A DNA stretch of 64,000 nucleotides, from the NCBI RefSeq assembly GCF_014648695.1, contig NZ_BMRP01000008.1, positions 123,605 to 187,604 of the forward strand, written 5' to 3'. Below, in pieces: positions 37,601 to 45,776 of the stretch. Under the pieces are notes generated by a model. That model had not been told where the DNA came from. It searched no databases and saw only the letters and a program-made list of their open reading frames with translations. The DNA is from Streptomyces albospinus (GTDB lineage Bacteria; Actinomycetota; Actinomycetes; Streptomycetales; Streptomycetaceae). A program made the position numbers and the translations under genes. Each line of letters opens with the position of its first letter. Within the stretch, counting starts at the first letter, position 1.

Positions 37601-37822
37601 GGTGCGGCACCTCTCCGGTGATGTCCGGACAACGGCGTTACGGGCGGGGCCGAGCAGGGCACAACAACGCCTGTGTGACGCTGCGCGCCACGCAAGGTCA
37701 CCCGCAGTGAGGCAACCCCGATTTCGCTGGATCTTCGAGGCAATGCCCCCATCCGCCCGCCTGCCCGCACCCTGCCCCTACGGCGAGAACGGCAGCACCA
37801 CCCGGGAGAGGAGGGACGCTCC

Positions 37823-38104
37823 CTGTCCCCCGACGACGACCGCCAACTCCGCGACCTCGCGGAGACGTTCCACAACGACGCCGCCCCCTGCCCGCACCCG
37901 CAGCTACCGGCGGCCGGCGCGGTGCCGCCCTTCCGGCGCGGTGCGGTTTGGCTGATGCTGGGCACCGCGATCACCGTCCTGATCGCCGGCGTCGCACTGT
38001 CGCACGGTCTGATCCTGGCCGGCGGGCTGGTGCTCGCCGGGGTCGCCGGACAGCTCGTCGCGCCCGCTCCGCCCACCGCCCCGGACCGCGATCACCGGCC
38101 GTAG
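37823..38104 (+). CDS. DUF3040-like membrane protein, apparently CTG-initiated
   Basis: About 93 residues in the DUF3040 pattern: an N-terminal soluble segment (SPDDDRQLRDLAETFHNDAA), a linker, and two closely spaced membrane helices (GAVWLMLGTAITVLIAGVAL and GLILAGGLVLAGVAGQLVA). The homologous start falls on CTG at 37823, correctly spaced from AGGAGGG. No ATG, GTG or TTG lies nearby in frame until GTG 37922, which would remove the soluble part. Either a rare CTG start or a lost start codon. Function unknown. Confidence 0.55.
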   Translation: MSPDDDRQLRDLAETFHNDAAPCPHPQLPAAGAVPPFRRGAVWLMLGTAITVLIAGVALSHGLILAGGLVLAGVAGQLVAPAPPTAPDRDHRP

Positions 38105-38217
38105 CAGGCCGCGGACCGAGGGGTGCCGCCGGACACGTGCCCGGCCCGCTTGCCGTCGCTCTGGTGTCGTACGGCAGCGGGCCGGTGGTTTTCACACGCC
38201 CCCGTGGGGAGCGCGCA

Positions 38218-38661
38218 TCATGTGACGTCGCGGCTCCTCGATGCCACCACCGCGACACACATCGCGCCCAACAGGAACGTCAGAGCGCCGATGATGACGT
38301 TGTTCCAGATGACTCCCTTGTCCGGGCCGGTGCCGACGATCCAGGGCGACACGATCAGCCAGACGCCGATCGCGCACATCGCGCCGCTCAGGCCGTACAT
38401 ACGCTCCGGAGTGACGGTGAACCCGACCGCCAGCAGGGCGATCGCGATACCGACGATGAGGTTGTGGGTCATCAGCGCGGGTTGCGAGGCCGCGTAGTGC
38501 ACGATCCACGGCGAAGCGGCGCAGTACAGACCGACCAGGAATACCGGCCCGTCGACCAGCACCACATCACGCCCGCCGAGCACCCTCTCGTAGCGGGCCC
38601 TCATCTCAGAAGCGTCGGGGTGACCAGCGAGATCTCCCCTGGTGTGTGAGACGTCGGCCAT
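38218..38661 (-). CDS. SPW-repeat membrane protein
   Basis: 147 residues with four membrane helices and two copies of the repeat that names the family, at ASPWIVH and VSPWIVG, each followed by a polar loop and a helix. This is PF03779-type. The N-terminal 40 residues are hydrophilic (MRARYERVLGGRDVVLVDGP). ATG at 38661 has AAGGAGG 8 nt upstream; an earlier start would add eight residues. No function is established for the family; in Streptomyces such proteins often belong to general stress regulons. Confidence 0.85.
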   Translation of the reverse strand: MADVSHTRGDLAGHPDASEMRARYERVLGGRDVVLVDGPVFLVGLYCAASPWIVHYAASQPALMTHNLIVGIAIALLAVGFTVTPERMYGLSGAMCAIGVWLIVSPWIVGTGPDKGVIWNNVIIGALTFLLGAMCVAVVASRSRDVT

Positions 38662-38840
38662 ACGACTCGCCTCCTTCGTCCACAAGTCAGGCCGCCTTGC
38701 GTGGCATCAGCCGCGCACCTTTATTCTGCTCTTATGTCGCCTTTATGTGTAGATGTCGACGGGTGGGAATTTCACGGAAATGACCGAAGGGTCCGTCCGG
38801 GCGGCTGCCCGTCCGGTTCACACGGCCGCGGCAGGGCCGG

Positions 38841-39554
38841 TCAGGACGGGCCCGGGGCGCCGTCCAGATGCGGAAGGTCGTGGTCCAGGCGCTCCCGCTT
38901 GGCCCGCAGATACCGGATGTTCTCCGCACCGGGCGGCACCAGCAGCGGGACCCGTTCGGCGACATCGAGGCCGTACCGCTCCAGCGCCTCACCCTTGCGC
39001 GGATTGTTCGACAGCAGCCGTACGGACCGGGCGCCGAGGTCCTGGAGAATTCCGGCCGCGGCCCGATATTCCCGGGCATCCACGGGCAGTCCGAGCGCGA
39101 TATTCGCCTCGACCGTGTCCAGCCCGTCGTCCTCCTGGAGTTTCATCGCCCGGAGTTTGGCCAGCAGTCCTATACCCCGGCCCTCGTGCCCCTGGAGATA
39201 GACGAGAATTCCGCGCCCTTCGTCCGCTATCGCCCGCAGGGCCGCGGCCAGTTGCTCACCGCATTCGCAGTGCATGGACCCGAAGGCGTCACCCGTCAGG
39301 CATTCCGAATGGATACGGGTCAGCACCTTCTCCCCCGCCACATCGCCGCGCACCAGGGCCACTTGCTCGACTCCGGTGCGGCGGTCGAGATAGCCGACGG
39401 CGCGGAATGCGCCGTGCGCGGTGGGAAGCCGGACGGCCACCATCCGCTGCACTCCCAGATGAAGCCCGGCATCGGCAGCGGCGGCGGAATCACCCCCTGC
39501 GACAGCGGCGTTGGCATCGGGTCCGACCTCGGCAGCGGTATCGGGGTCCGTCAT
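38841..39554 (-). CDS. GTP cyclohydrolase II paralogue, FAPy-forming type (SCO6655-like)
   Basis: 237 residues without the DHBP-synthase half of bifunctional RibAB. Zinc ligands Cys85, Cys96 and Cys98 are present in HSECLTGDAFGSMHCECGEQ, and the GTP site in QGHEGRGIGLLAKLRAMKLQ. At the position of E. coli RibA Tyr105 (I-R-A-Y) this protein has Met137. Published work on S. coelicolor cyclohydrolase II paralogues showed that SCO6655, with Met there, stops at the formylamino-pyrimidine intermediate (FAPy) instead of releasing formate. The same chemistry is expected here. It is divergent from the creatininase-like gene, which would then supply the missing deformylation. Confidence 0.85.
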   Translation of the reverse strand: MTDPDTAAEVGPDANAAVAGGDSAAAADAGLHLGVQRMVAVRLPTAHGAFRAVGYLDRRTGVEQVALVRGDVAGEKVLTRIHSECLTGDAFGSMHCECGEQLAAALRAIADEGRGILVYLQGHEGRGIGLLAKLRAMKLQEDDGLDTVEANIALGLPVDAREYRAAAGILQDLGARSVRLLSNNPRKGEALERYGLDVAERVPLLVPPGAENIRYLRAKRERLDHDLPHLDGAPGPS

Positions 39555-39663
39555 GGCATGATCGTACCCGCGTTCGGAATCGAGCGGTATACGATCCAGC
39601 CCGTGACAATTCCCCTCAACTGGGCACCGGCGCCGCCGGATTGATGCCGATCGGAGCCTGCCG

Positions 39664-40410
39664 ATGACCGTTCCGGGCCACCGGAGTTCACCGTCCGGCC
39701 TGCTGCCGGCGGACACCACCGAGGATGTCCGCGCCGCACGGCCCGAGATGGCGCTGCTGCCCATCGGCAGCTTCGAACAGCACGGCGCGCACCTGCCGTT
39801 GACCACCGACACGCTCGTCGCCTGCGCCATTTCCGCGGAAATCGCGGCGCGGTACCCGGTGCTGCTGCTGCCGCCGCTGACCGTCTCCTGTTCCCAGGAA
39901 CACGCCGCCTGGCCCGGAACCGTCAGCGTGTCCGCGCCGACCCTGCATGCCGTGGTCACGGATATCGCCGCCTCGCTGTGCCGCTCCGGCATCGGCACGC
40001 TGGTTCTCGTCAACGGCCACGGCGGAAATTACGTGCTGCGCCATGCCGTTCAGGAATCCAACGAGAGCGGCGGGACGCGGATGGCGCTCTTCCCGGGATC
40101 GGCGGACTGGGCCGCGGCCCGCTCCCGGGCGGGCGTGCGGACGTCCGCGCACAGCGATATGCACGCGGGCGAGACCGAGACGTCGATCCTGCTGCACACC
40201 CATCCCGAACTCGTGCGCCCCGGCTACGCGTCGGCCGACCATCTCGCCGACGACCGGCCGCATCTGCTCACCCTGGGCATGCCGGCCTACACGGAATCCG
40301 GCGTCATCGGGCGCCCCTCCCTGGCCTCCGCAGCGAAGGGCGCGCAGCTGCTGGCGGGGCTGGCCGAGGCGTTCGGGGCGTATGCGGAGCTGCTGGGCGG
40401 TGGCCGATGA
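39664..40410 (+). CDS. Creatininase-family amidohydrolase (ArfB-like formamide hydrolase candidate)
   Basis: 248 residues. Metal ligands and family motifs are intact: LLPIGSFEQHGAHLPLTTDT (Glu38, His40, Asp49), NGHGGN at 117-122 and DMHAGETETS with His167 and Glu170. Members hydrolyse creatinine, mycofactocin intermediates or, in archaeal ArfB, the formamide of the FAPy nucleotide in riboflavin synthesis. Because the neighbouring cyclohydrolase is of the FAPy-releasing type, an ArfB-like deformylase is the most economical reading. It starts at ATG 39664 and overlaps the RibD-like gene by 4 bp. Confidence 0.85.
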   Translation: MTVPGHRSSPSGLLPADTTEDVRAARPEMALLPIGSFEQHGAHLPLTTDTLVACAISAEIAARYPVLLLPPLTVSCSQEHAAWPGTVSVSAPTLHAVVTDIAASLCRSGIGTLVLVNGHGGNYVLRHAVQESNESGGTRMALFPGSADWAAARSRAGVRTSAHSDMHAGETETSILLHTHPELVRPGYASADHLADDRPHLLTLGMPAYTESGVIGRPSLASAAKGAQLLAGLAEAFGAYAELLGGGR

Positions 40411-41249
40411 CCGGTGCACCCGACGCGGCACACGGGGCGGTCGATGCGACGACGGCCTGGGAGCGGCTGCTGAGCATCCGTACGGCGGACCGGGCGGTGG
40501 CGTCCGGGCTGGTGCCGGACGGCGCCGGCGGGGCGCGCTGGGCGGGGGCGGCCACGCCGGAGGCGGTATGGCTCGCCGAGCGCTATCTGCCGCTGTGCCT
40601 GGCCGGGCCCCGGGTGGCGTTCGGGCAGCTCGGGCAGAGCCTGGACGGCTTCATCGCGACCCGCACCGGTGACGCCGACTACGTCACCGGCGAGGAGGAC
40701 CGCCGGCATCTGCACCGGCTGCGGGCGCTGGCGGACGCGGTGCTGGTCGGCGCGGGCACCGCGGTGGCGGACGATCCCCGGCTGACCGTACGGGCGTGTG
40801 CCGGCCGCGATCCGGTGCGGGTGGTCCTCGATCCGCGGGGCCGGGTGCCCCGGCACCGGCAGGTGTTCACCGACGGCGCGGCGCCGACGCTGTGGGTGGT
40901 GGGCCCGGACGCGGCCACGGACGGCGTCGGGGACGGCGTAGAGGTGCTGGCGCTGCCGGACACCGCGGCGTTCGCTCCACAGCGGCTGCTGGCGGCGCTG
41001 GCGGCCCGCGGACTGGGCCGGGTGCTGATCGAGGGGGGCGGGGTCACCGTCTCGCGGTTCCTGCGGGCGCGGGCGCTGGACCGGCTGTATGTGACCGTCG
41101 CGCCGGTGCTGCTGGGCGACGGGGTCCCGGGGCTGCGGTTTCCGGGGACGCCGGTGATGCGGGACGCGCTACGCCCGCCGCTGCGGCGGGCCCTGCTCGG
41201 CGAGGACACGCTCTTCGAGCTGGATCTGCGGACGGCGGCCGGATCGTAG
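40407..41249 (+). CDS. RibD C-terminal-type pyrimidine reductase
   Basis: 280 residues. The NADPH-dependent reductase domain of RibD begins near residue 68 (VAFGQLGQSLDGFIATRTGD) and continues through LRALADAVLVGAGTAVADDP, DPRLTVR and LIEGGGVTVSRFLRARALDR, where E-G-G-G binds the nucleotide. The N-terminal 65 residues are an extension, not a deaminase domain. It would reduce the ribosylamino-pyrimidine to its ribitylamino form or an analogue. ATG at 40407 overlaps the creatininase stop. Its last 81 bp overlap the convergent membrane-protein gene. Confidence 0.85.
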   Translation: MTGAPDAAHGAVDATTAWERLLSIRTADRAVASGLVPDGAGGARWAGAATPEAVWLAERYLPLCLAGPRVAFGQLGQSLDGFIATRTGDADYVTGEEDRRHLHRLRALADAVLVGAGTAVADDPRLTVRACAGRDPVRVVLDPRGRVPRHRQVFTDGAAPTLWVVGPDAATDGVGDGVEVLALPDTAAFAPQRLLAALAARGLGRVLIEGGGVTVSRFLRARALDRLYVTVAPVLLGDGVPGLRFPGTPVMRDALRPPLRRALLGEDTLFELDLRTAAGS

Positions 41250-42179
41250 GGGCCGCCCGGCCCACCGGACGACCAGGACCCCGGCGCCGGGCAAACTCGC
41301 GGCGAAGGCGAGCACGCCGTAGACCACGGCGGTGGTGAGGCCCAGTGACGCGCCCAGTCCGGCGGCGCCGAACGCCCAGGCCGCGACGCCTTCCCGCGGC
41401 CCCCAGCCGCCGACGTTCAGCGGCACCGCCATCGCCAGCAGGGCCAGCACGACGAGCGGCACCAGTTCCGCCGTCGGCGCCCGCGCTCCGGCGACCCGGG
41501 CGGCCAGCAGGAACATCCCGAGATATCCGGCGAGTACGACGGCGGAGGCGAGGGTGACGCCCGGCCAGACGGCCCGGCCGAGCAGTGCCTGCCGCGCCTC
41601 GGACGGCGCGGCACGCCCGTCCCGGCCCCCGCTCCCGCCGCGCCGCCGCCGGCGGAGCAGCACGGCCGCGGCGACGCCCAGGACGCCCGCTCCGGCCACC
41701 GCGAGCAGCGCCCCGGGCGCGCCGACGGCCCGGCCGACCGGCGCCAGCGCGGGCGACGGGCGCACGGCCAGCACCACCGCGCCCACCGCGAGCAGGACCA
41801 CCTGGCCCGCGGTGCGTTCCAGCACCACCGCCTGCACGCCGCGCCCCAGGTCCCCGGCGTCCCGGCCGTGGCGTACGGCGCGGTGGACGTCGCCCAGCAC
41901 GCCGCCGGGCAGCGCCGCGTTCAGGAACAGCGCCCGGTAGTAGTCCGCGACGGCCCGGCCCAGCGGGAGCCGCAGGCCCAGGCCGCGGGCCACCAGGCAC
42001 CACCGCCAGGCGCTGCACACGGTCGTCAGCACACCGATGCCGAGCCCCGCCAGCAGCGTGCCGGCGTCGATCCGGCGCAGCCCGTCCAGGAAGGCGGCTG
42101 ATCCCAGCTGCCGCACCAGCAGCGCCAGGATGCCCAGTCCCCCGAGCGTCCGCAGCCAGGACCCGACCCGGCGGTTCAT
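41169..42179 (-). CDS. YbhN/AglD-type membrane protein (lysylphosphatidylglycerol synthase TM region)
   Basis: 336 residues with about eight hydrophobic helices. The family core is visible: YYRALFLNAALPGGVLGDVHRA then ERTAGQVVLLAV, and WGPREGVAAWAFGAAGL toward the end. These resemble the flippase-like membrane half of MprF and are often linked to lipid or polyprenyl glycoconjugates. The tail overlaps the end of the RibD-like gene on the opposite strand. ATG at 42179 overlaps the methyltransferase stop. Confidence 0.8.
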   Translation of the reverse strand: MNRRVGSWLRTLGGLGILALLVRQLGSAAFLDGLRRIDAGTLLAGLGIGVLTTVCSAWRWCLVARGLGLRLPLGRAVADYYRALFLNAALPGGVLGDVHRAVRHGRDAGDLGRGVQAVVLERTAGQVVLLAVGAVVLAVRPSPALAPVGRAVGAPGALLAVAGAGVLGVAAAVLLRRRRRGGSGGRDGRAAPSEARQALLGRAVWPGVTLASAVVLAGYLGMFLLAARVAGARAPTAELVPLVVLALLAMAVPLNVGGWGPREGVAAWAFGAAGLGASLGLTTAVVYGVLAFAASLPGAGVLVVRWAGRPLRSGRRPQIQLEERVLAEQGPPQRRA

Positions 42180-43060
42180 CCCCCGGTCCCGGCTTCCGCC
42201 CCGTACGGGCCCGGCAGCGCCAGCAGGTCGGTGTGGTGCACCGCGACCCCCAACTCCCCTGCCGCGCACGCCTCCAGCCGCCGTCGCAGATACGCGTCGG
42301 TCGCCGGTGCCAGCCCCGGCCGCTGCGCGCGGGCGGCGCTCACCCAGCCGCGCAGCCACTGCTCGGTCAGCGCGCACTCGGGCCCGCCCAGCCGCCAGGG
42401 GCTGGCCTGGGTGACCACCGTCGCCCCGCGCCGCTCGAACGCCTCGACGGCCGCCGGCACCGCATCCGGCCCCAGCAGCCGCCGTCCGCCGTCCGTCCGG
42501 CGCTGATGCGCGTTGAAGGCGGCGGCGATCTCGGCGTCGAGGGGGTCGTGCGGGGTGAGTTCGACCCGTCCGGTGACCGAGAGTGCGAACAGCGCCGGGC
42601 ACCGGGCGGCCGTGCACGCCGCGGCGACGCGCTCCAACTCCTCCCGGGTGAGCAGGTCGAGCAGGGCGGAGGCGGTGACCAGGGACGTGTCCGCGAGGGC
42701 GGATGCGGTCAACGCGGCCAGGTCCCCGAGGACCGCGACGGCCGTAACCGGCCGGCCGTCGGCGGCGGTTGACGGCATCCGCGTGGCGGCCCGGGAGAGC
42801 ATCACCGGGTCGTGGTCCTGGAGGATCCAGTGCTGCGGACCGGGCAGCCGGACCGCGAGCCAGCGCCCCATGGAGCCCGTACCGCAGCCCAGGTCGCGGA
42901 TCACCAGACCGTCCGGGTCGGGCATCCGGTCCGGATCGAGGGCGGGTGACCAGTCGCGCAGCGGTCGCAGCAGCTCGGGCGCGCGGGCCGCGGCATCGGC
43001 CCGTTCCCGCAACGCGAGCCACTGCGGGGCGAACCGCGGTCGGCCGACTCCGCCCGTCAC
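42176..43060 (-). CDS. SAM-dependent methyltransferase
   Basis: 294 residues. Motif I is VIRDLGCGTGSMGRWLAVRL near residue 55; the acidic end of the next strand is ILQDHDPVMLSRA, followed by LLDLLTREELERVA. The methyl acceptor cannot be predicted. GTG at 43060 is taken because it overlaps the stop of the glycosyltransferase (GTGA). It lies between glycosyltransferase and membrane protein in the same operon and would decorate the same product. An equivalent gene order is known at S. coelicolor SCO6650-6655. Confidence 0.82.
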   Translation of the reverse strand: MTGGVGRPRFAPQWLALRERADAAARAPELLRPLRDWSPALDPDRMPDPDGLVIRDLGCGTGSMGRWLAVRLPGPQHWILQDHDPVMLSRAATRMPSTAADGRPVTAVAVLGDLAALTASALADTSLVTASALLDLLTREELERVAAACTAARCPALFALSVTGRVELTPHDPLDAEIAAAFNAHQRRTDGGRRLLGPDAVPAAVEAFERRGATVVTQASPWRLGGPECALTEQWLRGWVSAARAQRPGLAPATDAYLRRRLEACAAGELGVAVHHTDLLALPGPYGAEAGTGG

Positions 43061-44178
43061 GGGCTCCAGGGCTCGTCCCGGAGCCGTTCCAGCACTTCCG
43101 CCAGACTGTGCGACGTCATCTCCCACCCCTCCAGCATGGCACGCCGTCCGCGCGCCGAGATCTTCAGCCGCCGCCGCAGCCCGGCATCGCCGAACCAGGC
43201 CCGCAGCGCGGCACCGATCGCCGCCGGTTCCCCGGCCGGTACGAGGAGTCCGGGCACGCTCCCGTCGGGAGCCGTCCCCACCGCTTCCGGTACCCCGTCC
43301 ACGGCCGTGGCGAGCACCGGAATGCCGCGCGCCAGCGCCTCGGTGAGCACCATGCCGTAGGTCTCGGCGTACGACGTGAGCACCAGCAGGTCGGCGGCGG
43401 CGTAGTACGCGTCCAGCTCGGCGCCGGACCGCGGGCCGGCGAACCGGATCCGCCCGCCGAGGCCCGACCGCCGTACCTTCTGCCGCAGTTCGCCCGCGTA
43501 ACGGGCGTCCCGTCCGGTGCCGCCGACGACATCGCAGGTCCAGGGGAACTCGTCGGCGAGGGGCAGCAGGGCGTCCACCAGCCGGTGCTGGCCCTTGCGC
43601 GGGGTCACCGCCGCGACGCAGAGCAGTCCGCCGGCACCGTCCGTACCGGCCGCCGGCGGTGCGGCGTCAACTCCCGGCCGGGCGACGGCGACCCGGGACG
43701 CCGCCAGCCCGTGGTGCGTACGGATCCGGCCGGCGGCCCACTCGCTGGTGGCGATCACCGCCCGCACGGAGTGCAGGGCGCGCCGCTCGCGGGCGTCCAG
43801 TTCCGCCGCGACCTCGGGCGCGAGCCCGGTCTCGTCGGCGAGCGGCAGATGCACCAGTACGGCCATCCGCAGCCGCGTGGCCTCCGGGGCGAGGACGTCG
43901 GGAACGCCGCAGGCCACCAGTCCGTCGAAGAGGACGACGGCGCCGTCCGGCAACTCGGCGAGGCGGCGGGCCAGTCCGGCGCCGGCGGCCGGGTCCGGCC
44001 GGGGCCAGGCGCCGGGCACCGCAAGGCGCCGGACCCGCCAGCCGACGGCCGGGAGGTCGCGGCACACCCGCAGGTCGTAGGTGTTGCCGCCGCTCGGCGC
44101 GGCCGGGTCGGCGATGCCGCCGGGCAGCACGACGTGCACCACGCGGGGCGTCTCCCGGGCGCCGGGGCGGGTCGTCAC
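43057..44178 (-). CDS. GT4-family glycosyltransferase
   Basis: 373 residues with the GT-B layout. The N-terminal part has VLPGGIADPAAPSGGNTYDL and TSEWAAGRIRTHHGL. The C-terminal nucleotide-sugar site includes VAAVTPRKGQHRLVDAL, the E-x7-E motif (SYAETYGMVLTEALARGIPV) and TAVDGVPEAV. Retaining GT4 enzymes transfer hexoses or related sugars; donor and acceptor are unknown. The gene is followed by the methyltransferase with a 4-bp overlap, and preceded by the PTPS homologue by 16 bp. Confidence 0.87.
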   Translation of the reverse strand: MTTRPGARETPRVVHVVLPGGIADPAAPSGGNTYDLRVCRDLPAVGWRVRRLAVPGAWPRPDPAAGAGLARRLAELPDGAVVLFDGLVACGVPDVLAPEATRLRMAVLVHLPLADETGLAPEVAAELDARERRALHSVRAVIATSEWAAGRIRTHHGLAASRVAVARPGVDAAPPAAGTDGAGGLLCVAAVTPRKGQHRLVDALLPLADEFPWTCDVVGGTGRDARYAGELRQKVRRSGLGGRIRFAGPRSGAELDAYYAAADLLVLTSYAETYGMVLTEALARGIPVLATAVDGVPEAVGTAPDGSVPGLLVPAGEPAAIGAALRAWFGDAGLRRRLKISARGRRAMLEGWEMTSHSLAEVLERLRDEPWSP

Positions 44179-44194
44179 CGGGGCCCGTGCCCGG

Positions 44195-44593
44195 TCACAG
44201 GGTGCGCTCGTAACTGGCCCAGGCGATATGGGACTCGTGCAGGGTCACGGTGATCCCGGCCAGCTCGCGGGCGCCCTCGCCGAGGCTTCCGGCGTGCACC
44301 CGGTCGGCCAGGCGGTCGGCGACGACCTTGGCCAGCGCCTCGGTCGAGGTGTTGGTCCCGGCGAAGGCGGGTTCGTCGTCGAGATTGCGGTAGTTGAGCT
44401 CGCCGACCACCGCACCCAGCTCCCGGGTGGCCAGGCCGATGTCGACGACGATGTCGTCGGCGTCGAGCTCGGGGCGCCGGAAGGTGGCGTCCACGATGAA
44501 GGTCGCGCCGTGCAGCCGCTGTGCGGGCCCGAAGACCGCGCCGCGGAAGCTGTGGGCGACCATCAGGTGGTCGCGGACGGTGACGCTGAACAC
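44195..44593 (-). CDS. 6-pyruvoyl-tetrahydropterin synthase homologue lacking the zinc site (SCO6650-like)
   Basis: 132 residues with the T-fold pattern of PTPS/QueD. His14 (VAHSF) is kept and His28 is kept, but the canonical H-G-H is H28-G-A30, and the catalytic Cys normally just before it is absent. The pterin-anchoring Glu near the C-terminus is present ([13 protein letters not shown]). The published crystal structure of S. coelicolor SCO6650 describes the same situation: PTPS fold, no zinc, no catalytic triad, no PTPS activity, but a pterin-binding pocket. So a different reaction or a binding role is likely. GTG at 44593 has GGAGG 6 nt upstream. Confidence 0.87.
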   Translation of the reverse strand: MFSVTVRDHLMVAHSFRGAVFGPAQRLHGATFIVDATFRRPELDADDIVVDIGLATRELGAVVGELNYRNLDDEPAFAGTNTSTEALAKVVADRLADRVHAGSLGEGARELAGITVTLHESHIAWASYERTL

Positions 44594-44657
44594 GGTGTAC
44601 CTCCGAGTGGTGTCGCGGTGCGGATGTCTCGATCGGTGCCGCCCGGCCTGCCGCCCG

Positions 44658-45653
44658 CTAGCCGGCAGGGGATCCGGCCGCCGGATAGCGGATGCGGTGG
44701 CACAGCGCCGGGAGTTCGCCGGAGGCCAGCCGCGGCAGGACGGACGGCAGCTCCTCGAAGGCGGATTCACCGGTGATCAGGGCGTCGAAGGCGGAGTCGG
44801 CGAGCAGGTCGAGGGCGAGCGCGAGCCGGTCGGCGAAGGTGCGGTTGGCGCGCCGGGCCGGGGCGACCGCACCGACCTGACTGCTGCGGACGACCAGCCG
44901 CCGGGAGTGGAAGGACTCCCCCAGCGGCAGGCTGATCCGCCGGTCGCCGTACCAGCTCAGCTCGATCACCGTGCCCTCAGGGGCGAGCAGTTCGAGCGCG
45001 CGGGCCAGCCCTTCCTCGGTGGCGCTGGCGTGCACGACGAGGTCGCAGTCGCCGGCCGCGTCCGCGGGCAGCGCGAAGCCGGCCCCGAGCGCCGCGGCGG
45101 TGGCGGCCCGTGCCGGGTCGGCGTCGACCAACTGGACGCGGACGGCCGGGAATCGGGCCAGCAGAGCGGCGACCGCGCAGCCCACCATCCCCGCGCCGAC
45201 CACCGCGATCCGGTCGCCGAGCAGCGGCGCGGCGTCCCACAGGGCGTTCACCGCGGTCTCGACGGTGCCGGCCAGTACGGCCCGTGCGGCGGGCACGGTG
45301 TCCGGGACGGGGGTCACCGCGGCCACCGGGACGACGTACCGCGTCTGGTGCGGGAAGAGGCAGAAGACCGTCCGCCCGAGCAGCGTGTCCGGCCCCTCCT
45401 CCACCACGCCCACATTGAGATAGCCGTACTTGACCGGTGCGGGGAACTCGCCTTCCTGGAACGGCGCGCGCATCGCGGTGTACTGGCTCTCCGGGACGCC
45501 GCCGCGGAAGACCAGGCTCTCCGTCCCGCGGCTCACGCCGGAGTAGAGCGTGCGCACCAGCACCTCGCCGGCGCCGGGTCGCCGCAGGTCAACGGTCCGG
45601 ATCTCGCCCTGACCCGGAGAGTCGAGCCAGAATGCCCGGGCGACGCACGGCAA
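44658..45653 (-). CDS. Zinc-type alcohol dehydrogenase-like oxidoreductase (MDR family)
   Basis: 331 residues. The GroES-like N-terminus ([20 protein letters not shown]) has Ser where Zn-ADHs have the catalytic Cys. The Rossmann part is [20 protein letters not shown] with the following acidic [16 protein letters not shown]. The family is close to the sugar- or threonine-dehydrogenase-like MDR proteins. The frame starts at TTG 45653 with AGGAGG 6 nt away. First gene of the minus-strand operon PTPS-GT-MT-YbhN, so it may oxidise the pyrimidine or sugar intermediate. Confidence 0.82.
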   Translation of the reverse strand: MPCVARAFWLDSPGQGEIRTVDLRRPGAGEVLVRTLYSGVSRGTESLVFRGGVPESQYTAMRAPFQEGEFPAPVKYGYLNVGVVEEGPDTLLGRTVFCLFPHQTRYVVPVAAVTPVPDTVPAARAVLAGTVETAVNALWDAAPLLGDRIAVVGAGMVGCAVAALLARFPAVRVQLVDADPARAATAAALGAGFALPADAAGDCDLVVHASATEEGLARALELLAPEGTVIELSWYGDRRISLPLGESFHSRRLVVRSSQVGAVAPARRANRTFADRLALALDLLADSAFDALITGESAFEELPSVLPRLASGELPALCHRIRYPAAGSPAG

Positions 45654-45776
45654 CGGATGCCTCCTGGACGGTGTGGCGATGCGTCGCCGATGCTGGAGAA
45701 CGCACGGTGCGGATCTTGATGACGCCGTCACGATACGCGGCGCCCATCGAGTCCGCCATACGCGCCGGGAGGCACG

